A stretch of DNA of 39,950 nt from an uncultured Brachyspira sp. (lineage in GTDB: Bacteria > Spirochaetota > Brachyspiria > Brachyspirales > Brachyspiraceae), in the NCBI RefSeq assembly GCF_944393015.1, contig NZ_CALXYQ010000027.1:1-39950 (forward strand). The letters are read 5' to 3'. The position numbers were made by a program, and so were the translations under genes. The notes under the pieces were generated by a model that made no database searches, was not told where the DNA came from, and saw only the letters and a list, made by a program, of their open reading frames with translations. Below, one piece after another: positions 33,647 through 39,950 of this stretch (positions are counted from its first letter, which is position 1; the number at the start of each line of letters is the position of its first letter).

Positions 33647-33792
33647 AACTGCATTTTTAGTCAAAATATAGTTTTTATATTATATTTTCAAGAAAACTTA
33701 ATAATATTTTATGCTATTAATAAATAAAAATTACATTCATAAATAATTCAAAATTGACAAGATGTAGTTGTTTAGGTATATACTAAATAAAA

Positions 33793-34773
33793 TTATTTTT
33801 CAAAAGGATATTTTATTTTCCAGCTTCTTCTCAAAGTATCCATTATATTCATTACTCTCAAAATATCTTCATGAGGCATTTCTTCGCATTCTAATTTACC
33901 GTTATTAATAGCATTGATACATGAAATTATTTGATATTCATAACCGCTTATTTGTTTAGGTACTTTTATTGTTTTTACAACTTTTCTGTCCAGTGAATAA
34001 ACTGTTATGCTTTCAGGATTATTTATATTTTTTACAACCATATAACCTTTGTCGCCATTTATAACGCCTTCTCTGTTAGTTAATGCTGACATTGTAGAGT
34101 TTAATATAGCCATTTTACCATCTTCAAAAGTTAATGTAATAGAGTTCTGTTCGTCTACACCTTTGCTAGTTTTTACACATGAAGAATCTATTTTTTTTAT
34201 TTTATTACCGAATACCATTAAAGCGAAATTTATAGTATAAACACCAACATCAAGTAAAGCTCCTCCAGCAAGTTCCGGCTCTATCAATCTAGGTACTTTA
34301 TTTATAACATAACCTAAATTAGCAGTTAATGATGTAACTTTTCCTATTATTCCGCTTTTTATAGTATCATTGATTATTTGTCTGCTAGGCATATATCTAG
34401 TCCAAATAGCTTCAGCAAGTAAAAGTTTTTTCTTTTTGGCAAGTATTAAAACTTCTCTAGCTTGTTTAACATTAACAGTAAAAGCCTTTTCGCATATAAC
34501 ATGCTTATTATTTTCCAAACATAATTTTATATGCTCATAATGATGTGAATGAGGAGTGGCTATATATACCAAATCAACATTTTCATCTTTCAGCATTTCT
34601 TCATAAGAGCCGTAAAATTTTTTGAATCCGTATTTTTTAGCGAAAGCCTTACTTCTTTTTATATATCTTGCACTTACTGCATAAGATTGTGCTTCTTTAA
34701 TTTTTGAAATAGTTTGTGCCATTTTTTCTGCTATTTTTCCTGCACCTATAAAACCTATATTTATTTTTTTCAT
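33793..34773 (-). CDS. Gfo/Idh/MocA-family NAD(P)-dependent oxidoreductase
   Basis: This 326-aa protein has an N-terminal Rossmann fold with IGFIGAGKIAEKM, then YIATPHSHHYEH, the hallmark CEKAFTVN (the Lys of EKP-like motif), and a C-terminal dimerisation domain including ELAGGALLDVGVYTINFA. This arrangement is typical of dihydrodiol or glucose-fructose-type oxidoreductases of the family; the sugar or inositol substrate is not predictable. AAGGGG precedes the ATG. It is divergent from scpA with a shared promoter region. Confidence 0.9.
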   Translation of the reverse strand: MKKINIGFIGAGKIAEKMAQTISKIKEAQSYAVSARYIKRSKAFAKKYGFKKFYGSYEEMLKDENVDLVYIATPHSHHYEHIKLCLENNKHVICEKAFTVNVKQAREVLILAKKKKLLLAEAIWTRYMPSRQIINDTIKSGIIGKVTSLTANLGYVINKVPRLIEPELAGGALLDVGVYTINFALMVFGNKIKKIDSSCVKTSKGVDEQNSITLTFEDGKMAILNSTMSALTNREGVINGDKGYMVVKNINNPESITVYSLDRKVVKTIKVPKQISGYEYQIISCINAINNGKLECEEMPHEDILRVMNIMDTLRRSWKIKYPFEK

Positions 34774-34806
34774 TATATTACCCCTTATAAATATTTTATT
34801 ATGTAA

Positions 34807-34834
34807 ATAATATTAGAATTTAATTTATTGTCAA
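34807..34834 (-). promoter_or_regulatory. promoter of the oxidoreductase gene
   Basis: A minus-strand TTGACA (34829-34834) and TATTAT (34807-34812) have 16-bp spacing. The -35 box overlaps that of scpA on the other strand. Confidence 0.65.
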
Positions 34835-34857
34835 TATTATTAATGGAAAATTATATA
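34828..34857 (+). promoter_or_regulatory. possible promoter of scpA
   Basis: TTGTCA (34828-34833) and TATATA (34852-34857) are separated by 18 bp, giving a leader of about 30 bases to the ATG at 34897. The -35 element is the same seven bases (TTGTCAA) that serve the opposite strand. Confidence 0.45.
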
Positions 34858-34896
34858 CTTGAATTTTTATATTTTTATAATATATTATATCCCATT

Positions 34897-35934
34897 ATGG
34901 AAGAGAATATAAACGAAACACAGCAAGAAAATAATAATACTATAAATACAGACGCTTCAGCCAAAGAAGAAACAGAAAACAGTAAGCCGGATTATAAAGA
35001 GTTTACAGTTTCATTATCCAGTATAGATTATGAAGGACCATTGTCTATACTTTTTGATATGCTTAAAAGAAGTGAGAAAAGTATATATGAAGTGTCTATA
35101 CTTGAAATTATAGACCAGTTTGTAGAATATTTGAAGGCTCAGGCTGCTTTAAATTTGGATTCTACTGGGGACTTTTTGGTTGTTGCTTCAGAGTTCCACC
35201 TTTATAAATCTAAAATGCTTCTTCCTCATGATATGGACGATGATAAATTTACAGATAAGCTTAAATTTGAAATAGTTGAGCAGATGCTTGAATTCCAAAG
35301 ATATAAAATGGTTTCTGAAGAGCTTGATAAACTTCAGGATACATCAGACACTATATTTGAAAGAAAGGATACTGAAAGGGTAAAATTCTTCAAAACTGTA
35401 AATACAGATGATAATGAAGTAGCTTGGAAGGATATTACGCTTTATGATTTAGTTTATGCATTCACAAAGGTGCAGTTTGTTCCGGAAACAGATTTGGCGG
35501 TTCTTTCGGGAATGTCTAATTTCCATATAGATAATGCCATTGATATGATAAGAATCAAATTATCTGAAACAGCCTTCTTTCCTTTTATTACTTTATTTAA
35601 AGACGGAGTTACTAAAAGACAGCTTGTTACATTCTTTTTGGCCATGCTTGAACTTGTTAAAGAGAAAGAAATTCTTCTTAAACAAGAGATGAAGTTTAGA
35701 GAGATTTATGTATTTAAAAGAGATGAAAAGTTTATGCCTAAAGCAGAAGAAGATTATGAAGAGTCAGCAGAAGAAAGTAATAATAATTCAAAAGAAGCTC
35801 CTAATAATGAAGAGGCTATAGCTGAAAATAATGGAAATACTGAAAACAATTCTTCAGAAAAAAATAATCAAAATAATAGCAATAATGAAAATTCTGAAAA
35901 TATTTCTAATAATTCAGATAATCAGAATCAATAA
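34897..35934 (+). CDS. scpA: segregation and condensation protein A
   Basis: ScpA is the kleisin subunit that bridges SMC heads and, with ScpB, condenses and segregates chromosomes. The family signature is seen in YEGPLSILFDMLKRSEKSIYEVSILEIIDQFVEYLK and FLVVASEFHLYKSKMLLPHD, and a C-terminal winged-helix region (about 195-275 of the predicted protein) ends in MKFREIYVF. The N-terminal 30 or so residues are polar, and the last 60 are an Asn/Glu/Ser-rich tail beyond the usual length. I start at ATG 34897 (MEENINETQ): the frame is open further upstream but that stretch is hydrophobic and covers the promoter. No convincing ribosome binding site is seen. scpB, usually next, is absent. Product 345 aa. 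Confidence 0.85.
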   Translation: MEENINETQQENNNTINTDASAKEETENSKPDYKEFTVSLSSIDYEGPLSILFDMLKRSEKSIYEVSILEIIDQFVEYLKAQAALNLDSTGDFLVVASEFHLYKSKMLLPHDMDDDKFTDKLKFEIVEQMLEFQRYKMVSEELDKLQDTSDTIFERKDTERVKFFKTVNTDDNEVAWKDITLYDLVYAFTKVQFVPETDLAVLSGMSNFHIDNAIDMIRIKLSETAFFPFITLFKDGVTKRQLVTFFLAMLELVKEKEILLKQEMKFREIYVFKRDEKFMPKAEEDYEESAEESNNNSKEAPNNEEAIAENNGNTENNSSEKNNQNNSNNENSENISNNSDNQNQ

Positions 35935-35953
35935 AACTTTTAATATTTAAACT

Positions 35954-38473
35954 ATGTGTAAATATAAACCCAAAGATAAAGAAGAATTAAAAAAATTAGT
36001 AGAAGATAATAATATATATTTAGGCGATATTGATACCTCATTAATAACTGATATGTCGTATTTATTTTCAAAAACTAAGATAAAAGATTATTCAGGTATA
36101 GAAAATTGGAATACAGAGAATGTTATTAATATGGAATCTATGTTTAATATATTTCATAATAATACTTTTAATCAATGTGTCAATAATTGGAATGTTTCTA
36201 AAGTTGAAAATATGAAAAGAATGTTTTCAGGCTGCAGTAAATTTAATCAGCCTTTAGACAAATGGGATATTTCAAAAGTAAATGATATGGGGGGAATGTT
36301 TTTAGGTTGTAAGGAATTTAATCAGAATATTAACAGCTGGAATGTATCTAATGTTACAGATATGAGTAATATGTTTTGTTTATGTGAAAAGTTTAATCAG
36401 CCTTTAGACAAATGGGATATTTCAAAAGTAAATGATATGGGGGGAATGTTTTTAGCTTGTAAGGAATTTAATCAGAATATTAACAGCTGGAATGTATCTA
36501 ATGTTAGAAATATGAAAGAGATGTTTTTTAATTGTTATAATTTTAATCAGCCTTTAGATAAATGGAATGTTTCTAATGTTGAAAATATGACAGTTATGTT
36601 TGCTGGTGCTTATAATTTTAATAAATCTTTAAATGATTGGGATATTTCAAATGTAAAATATATGCTTTCTATGTTTAATGGAGCAGGAAGTTTTAATAAG
36701 CCTTTAAATAAATGGAATACTGCAAAATTAGAAAATATGTATAGTATGTTTTATAATGCTATAATGTTTAATCAGGATTTATCAAATTGGAATTTGGATA
36801 ATGTATCAGATTTAGCTTTTGCATTTGAAGAAACTCCATTAAAAAAGAATAATAAAATTCCTATACAATTTATAATTGCTGAATATGTAACAGCAAAGAA
36901 TAAATCATCAAAGATTGAACAGTTTGAAATAATAAAAAATAATGTAAAAGAAGCATATAAAAGTATTATTAATTATAATAATAAAATATATACTGATTTT
37001 AGAATAATGCTTGAAAATGAATTTTATAGAGAATTATCAGAATTAAAAACGAATAATAATGAAGTATTAAATTTTATCAGTATAGAAGATATAGAGAATT
37101 CTATAAATTATGATAAAAAGAATAATCAAAAATTAAATTTTATTGATGATATAATAAAAGAAAAAGAAATAAAAGTTTTAACTAAAGATAAATCAAAAAT
37201 TATAGGCATAAAAATAATAAAGTATATTTATTTAGAGTATTTTAATTTAAAAAAATATATTTATAAAATACAAACACTTGATAATATAATTAATTTTCTT
37301 GATAGAGAAAGTTTTAAAAATTGTATAAGAGAAATATATATTAATTCTCAAAAAGATGTTTCTGTTTTAGTTTGCGGTGTATATGCTGATGATAATATGT
37401 TAATTGAAATGTACAATAGAGAAAATAGTTCATTATTATTTATGAAGATTTTAGCATTGCATACAGACAGTAAATTCGCTTTAAGTTTATTATATAATGT
37501 TTTTGCTAGGAATAAAAAGGCTTCTATTAAAAAAGAGGCTATTAGTTTATTAAATTTTATTGCTGAAAAAATGAATTTAGAGTTATATGAATTAGGTTTT
37601 AAAGTAGTATATGATTTTGGATTAGATAAAAGAGGAGAGAAAATTATAGAAGTAAATGATAATAAATATAAAATCTCTCTTAAAAATAATAATGCAGTAG
37701 AATTGTTTGATATTAACAATAAAAAAGAATTAAAATCAATACCTAAATACTTTCCTGAAAATATAAAAGAAGAAATAAAGCATATTAGAAAAGAGATTAC
37801 TAATATATTGAAAAGTCAGAATTATAATTTAATAAAAATTTTAATAAGCGGTAAGAAATATAATTATAAATTTTGGAAAGAAATTTTTATTGATAATCCT
37901 ATAATGAATAAATATGCATATAGTTTAATTTGGAATTTATATGATGAAAATATGAATTTAAAAACTTCTTTTAGATATTTAGGCGACGGCAGTTATACTG
38001 ACTATGATGATAATAATGTTGTTATGGATGAAAATTGTTATATTAATTTATCTAGTGTATTTGACTTAACTAAAGAAGATATTGCAAAATGGAAAATGCA
38101 TTTAAATGATTATGAGATATTTCAGCCTATAAATCAGTTTCCGATTATTAATATAGATACTTCAGATTTTAACAAAGTAATAGAAAAGCTGAAAAACATA
38201 GAAATAGTTTATTCAAGTTTGAAAGCATTTGCAAGCAGATATTCTATGAATGTTATTTATAAATTTTCAGAGAGTATATTTTATTTTGAAGATTTTAAAA
38301 AAGATCAATTTATTATTAAAATAGAGTTTCAAGAATATGTTAATAATGGAGATATTGTAAAAATTAATATATCATTTACTAATAGTGAAAATAAAACAGT
38401 TGAAAATAGATTCATATATTATTGGCTTGTTTTGATGATAACAGATTTAAAAAAAGAAAAACTTTTTTATTAA
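35954..38473 (+). CDS. cytoplasmic-looking DUF285 (BspA-type) repeat protein fused to a DUF4132 domain
   Basis: This 839-aa protein has no signal peptide or membrane helix. After KPKDKEELKKLVEDNNIYLG and DTSLITDMSYLF come ten repeats of about 25 residues (pattern W-x-x-x-V-x-x-M-x-x-M-F, then FNQ-x-L-x-x-W) to about residue 290: the BspA/DUF285 solenoid. A helical middle (290-550) follows. Residues from about 553 (YDFGLDKRGEKIIEV) through FRYLGDGSYTDYDDNN to LNDYEIFQPINQFPI (about 724) match the order of DUF4132, the MolR-type domain usually linked to WGR. BspA proteins are normally exported; this one appears not to be. A 150-bp-period duplication lies inside. It starts 19 bp after scpA, with no visible ribosome binding site. 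Confidence 0.7.
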   Translation: MCKYKPKDKEELKKLVEDNNIYLGDIDTSLITDMSYLFSKTKIKDYSGIENWNTENVINMESMFNIFHNNTFNQCVNNWNVSKVENMKRMFSGCSKFNQPLDKWDISKVNDMGGMFLGCKEFNQNINSWNVSNVTDMSNMFCLCEKFNQPLDKWDISKVNDMGGMFLACKEFNQNINSWNVSNVRNMKEMFFNCYNFNQPLDKWNVSNVENMTVMFAGAYNFNKSLNDWDISNVKYMLSMFNGAGSFNKPLNKWNTAKLENMYSMFYNAIMFNQDLSNWNLDNVSDLAFAFEETPLKKNNKIPIQFIIAEYVTAKNKSSKIEQFEIIKNNVKEAYKSIINYNNKIYTDFRIMLENEFYRELSELKTNNNEVLNFISIEDIENSINYDKKNNQKLNFIDDIIKEKEIKVLTKDKSKIIGIKIIKYIYLEYFNLKKYIYKIQTLDNIINFLDRESFKNCIREIYINSQKDVSVLVCGVYADDNMLIEMYNRENSSLLFMKILALHTDSKFALSLLYNVFARNKKASIKKEAISLLNFIAEKMNLELYELGFKVVYDFGLDKRGEKIIEVNDNKYKISLKNNNAVELFDINNKKELKSIPKYFPENIKEEIKHIRKEITNILKSQNYNLIKILISGKKYNYKFWKEIFIDNPIMNKYAYSLIWNLYDENMNLKTSFRYLGDGSYTDYDDNNVVMDENCYINLSSVFDLTKEDIAKWKMHLNDYEIFQPINQFPIINIDTSDFNKVIEKLKNIEIVYSSLKAFASRYSMNVIYKFSESIFYFEDFKKDQFIIKIEFQEYVNNGDIVKINISFTNSENKTVENRFIYYWLVLMITDLKKEKLFY
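36242..36356 (+). repeat. direct repeat copy 1 (150-bp period)
   Basis: 115 bp recur at 36392-36506 with one mismatch (36306 versus 36456). The unit covers two 25-residue DUF285 repeats, indicating a recent in-gene duplication. Confidence 0.9.
36392..36506 (+). repeat. direct repeat copy 2 (150-bp period)
   Basis: Second copy of the 115-bp block at 36242-36356, in phase with the reading frame. Confidence 0.9.
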
Positions 38474-38490
38474 ATATTAGGATTTTAATT

Positions 38491-38994
38491 GTGTATACGC
38501 CAAAGAATAAAATAGAATTAAGAAGTTTAATAGAAAACAATAATATTTATTTAGGAGATATAGATACTTCATTAATAACCGATATGTCTATGCTTTTTGA
38601 TAAGCCTAATTTTGCATGTTTTGAAGGCTCTTATAGTGAATATGAGAGTTATAATGTGAGGATAGATTTTTCTGGCATAGAGAAATGGGATACTTGCAAT
38701 GTTATTAATATGAAATCTATGTTTCATAATATAAAAAATTTCAATATAAATATAAATGATTGGGATGTTTCTAAAGTTATTGATATGGCTTATATGTTTT
38801 GCGGAGCAGAGAATTTTAATCAGCCTTTGAATAAATGGAATGTATCTAATGTAAAATCTATGACTTGTATGTTTAAAAATGCTTGCAGCTTTAATCAGGA
38901 TTTGAATGCTTGGAATATAAATAAAGAGGCTGATATTAAGGATATGTTTTTTAATACGAAAATTGATTCAAAACCTGTTTGGTATATTTTATAA
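38491..38994 (+). CDS. short DUF285 repeat protein (paralogue of the upstream gene)
   Basis: This 167-aa protein repeats the N-terminus of its neighbour (YTPKNKIELRSLIENNN, IYLGDIDTSLITDMS) and then has four DUF285 units ending WNINKEADIKDMFFNTK. It has no signal peptide and none of the DUF4132 part. The start is GTG at 38491, eight bases after AGGA, which fits the paralogue's start. An upstream ATG in the same frame lies inside the neighbouring gene. It is probably a partial tandem duplication, functional or decaying. Confidence 0.65.
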   Translation: MYTPKNKIELRSLIENNNIYLGDIDTSLITDMSMLFDKPNFACFEGSYSEYESYNVRIDFSGIEKWDTCNVINMKSMFHNIKNFNININDWDVSKVIDMAYMFCGAENFNQPLNKWNVSNVKSMTCMFKNACSFNQDLNAWNINKEADIKDMFFNTKIDSKPVWYIL

Positions 38995-39004
38995 AAATTA
39001 TTTT

Positions 39005-39274
39005 TTATTTATCATCATAATGACCTTTGCATGATAATATTATTATATCATCATTGTCTATTTTGTATATTAATCTATGTTTCTTATTTATTCTTCTTGA
39101 ATAGCAGTTTTTATATTTATGTTTTAATTCTTCAGGTTTTCCTATTCCTTCATATGGTGTTTATAATATATTTTCTATTAAGTCATTTATTTTTTTAAGT
39201 ATTTTCTTATCTGTTTTTTTAAAGAATAAAATATGTTCTTCAGCTTTTTTTGTAAAAATAATATTAATATTCAT
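39005..39274 (-). pseudogene. YoeB/Txe-family toxin gene with in-frame stop
   Basis: From ATG 39274 the frame reads MNINIIFTKKAEEHILFF, then a TAA at 39161-39163 (codon 38, where CAA or another sense codon is expected), then continues TPYEGIGKPEELKHKYKNC, YSRRINKKHRLIYKI and GHYDDK to TAA at 39005. The whole resembles YoeB, an mRNA interferase that cuts mRNA on the ribosome. The residues equivalent to YoeB's E46, R65, H83 and Y84 all lie after the stop, so the 37-residue product would be inactive. It overlaps the end of the upstream gene by 11 bp, as toxin genes often overlap their antitoxin. Confidence 0.85.
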
Positions 39275-39797
39275 TTTCCATAGCTCTTAAATCTTTTATG
39301 GAATATTTTGTTATTTTTCCTTCTTTTAATTGTTTCAATGATATATCTAAATCATTTTCTATATTTACATTATATTTATTGAATAAATGTAATGACTTTT
39401 TTATTATATCTAATATTTTTGTTGCTCCTAAAATTGAAAATATAACTGTTGAAGCAAATTTATCATTTGTATTTCTTTTTCTTGGTATTCTTAAAGCTAA
39501 AAATTCATATTCAAATAATTTATTTTCTTCAGCTATTCTTACAATTTTAGATGAACTGATATTTATATTCATATTTTCTTTTATCATATCAGAAAGCATA
39601 TATGGTGGATATTTACATATAGAAAATTTCATAAGATTCTTTAATTTTTTATTTTCATTTTCTAATTCATTATTTAAATTATCTAAATTTCCTATTATTA
39701 AATTTAATTCTTCTATTCTATTTTGTAAATCTTTTACTAATTCAGTTTGATATTTATCATGTGCTGTAACAGATTTAATAGTTTCTAGTATATCCAT
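39264..39797 (-). CDS. putative antitoxin of the YoeB locus (177 aa, unrecognised N-terminus)
   Basis: This 177-aa protein has a coiled-coil-like start (about residues 18-55, LQNRIEELNLIIGNLDNLNN), a central region rich in Lys/Ile (CKYPPYMLSDMIKENMNI, SSSKIVRIAEENK) that may be a small DNA-binding module, and a C-terminal tail DISLKQLKEGKITKYSIKDL that resembles the toxin-binding end of type II antitoxins. Its stop overlaps the YoeB-type start. At 177 aa it is about twice the usual antitoxin length, so it may be a fusion. The antitoxin role is inferred from position and tail only. Confidence 0.55.
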   Translation of the reverse strand: MDILETIKSVTAHDKYQTELVKDLQNRIEELNLIIGNLDNLNNELENENKKLKNLMKFSICKYPPYMLSDMIKENMNINISSSKIVRIAEENKLFEYEFLALRIPRKRNTNDKFASTVIFSILGATKILDIIKKSLHLFNKYNVNIENDLDISLKQLKEGKITKYSIKDLRAMENEY

Positions 39798-39827
39798 AAA
39801 TATTATACCTTTTTATTAATTTATTTT

Positions 39828-39855
39828 ATTCTATTATAAAATATTTAAAAGTCAA
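39828..39855 (-). promoter_or_regulatory. possible promoter of the antitoxin/toxin unit
   Basis: A minus-strand TTGACT (39850-39855) and TAGAAT (39828-39833) have 16-bp spacing. AGG lies nine bases before the ATG at 39797. Confidence 0.5.
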
Positions 39856-39950
39856 TATAATTAATTTTTGTTGTATGTTTAAGAGCCCCAGATATTGCAC
39901 ACTTTTAGTTTAAAAAAAGTAGGTATCCCTTATAATTTAAATTGCTAGAA

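Larger units (their letters stand above)
33298..33792. other. intergenic stretch, repeat-rich and non-coding
   Basis: About 495 bp lie between the GNAT terminator and the oxidoreductase gene. I see no credible gene. The content is the two repeat features given separately, at 33350-33373 and 33470-33646, with A/T-rich filler on both sides. Confidence 0.7.

Noticed and set aside
33393..33660. Two overlapping 61- and 65-residue frames in the repeat region
   Set aside because: They cross inverted repeats, lack a ribosome binding site and have no recognisable domain.
36180..36830. Regularly spaced repeats that might be read as a CRISPR array
   Set aside because: The 75-bp period is the codon-level DUF285 repeat of one open reading frame; the units have no constant repeat with variable spacers.
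37348..37719. A 123-residue minus-strand frame inside the DUF285-DUF4132 gene
   Set aside because: It lies wholly opposite the better-supported gene and has no start signal.
1..39950. Prophage or VSH-1-like gene transfer agent
   Set aside because: No capsid, tail, terminase or portal genes are present; genes are housekeeping or single accessory insertions.

Overview
The base composition is very AT-rich, and the gene content points to a spirochaete of the genus Brachyspira. The evidence is BspA/DUF285 repeat proteins, an Rpn/PD-(D/E)XK transposase-like gene, runs of lipoproteins and AsmA-like proteins typical of a diderm, very A/T-biased codons, and clear TTGACA/TATAAT promoters. This genus call comes from gene-family recognition, not from a database match. 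Most of the window is chromosomal housekeeping DNA. The two ends, and the stretch at 33.3-33.8 kb, carry mobile or fast-changing material.

Layout. 0-1 kb: a frameshifted Rpn-type gene with a 42-bp GC-rich in-frame insert. 1-3 kb: a GldG-like membrane protein. 3.2-4.4 kb: tRNA-Phe, an RluA-type pseudouridine synthase, and a tRNA-Lys/tRNA-Glu pair with a terminator. 4.9-8 kb (minus): TPR protein, nusB and adk. 8-9.7 kb (minus): PEGA-domain envelope protein. 10-12.6 kb (plus): two tandem duplicated class I aminotransferases. 12.6-16.2 kb (minus): tRNA-Tyr, a STAS protein, and the methylthioribose genes mtnA and mtnK followed by a protein with a HEPN-like R-x4-H motif. 16.4-22.1 kb (plus): a PPC-domain lipoprotein, a 1085-aa AsmA/YdbH-like protein, and a lipoprotein that looks like YnbE and YdbL joined together.

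22.2-26.3 kb holds the least ordinary locus. An XRE helix-turn-helix protein fused to a dynamin-like GTPase faces a three-gene cassette across about 375 bp of divergent, palindrome-bearing DNA. The cassette encodes an HPr-like (Crh-like) domain protein that lacks the phosphorylatable histidine but keeps the regulatory serine, a PPP/calcineurin-like phosphatase, and a zinc-ribbon protein. I infer a possible serine-phosphorylation switch; this is a hypothesis.

26.4-28.6 kb: YibQ-like deacetylase and lysA. 28.7-31.8 kb: a DtxR-family repressor divergent from an OmpR/PhoR-type two-component pair, with a perfect 17-bp palindrome between them. 31.8-33.2 kb: copper-chaperone-like protein, ruvA and a GNAT acetyltransferase. 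33.3-33.7 kb: a non-coding composite of nested inverted repeats. 33.8-36 kb: Gfo/Idh/MocA oxidoreductase divergent from scpA, with overlapping -35 boxes. 36-39 kb: a signal-peptide-less DUF285 repeat protein fused to a DUF4132 domain, with a short DUF285 paralogue behind it. 39-39.8 kb (minus): a YoeB-family toxin gene killed by an in-frame stop, preceded by a 177-aa putative antitoxin gene that overlaps it.
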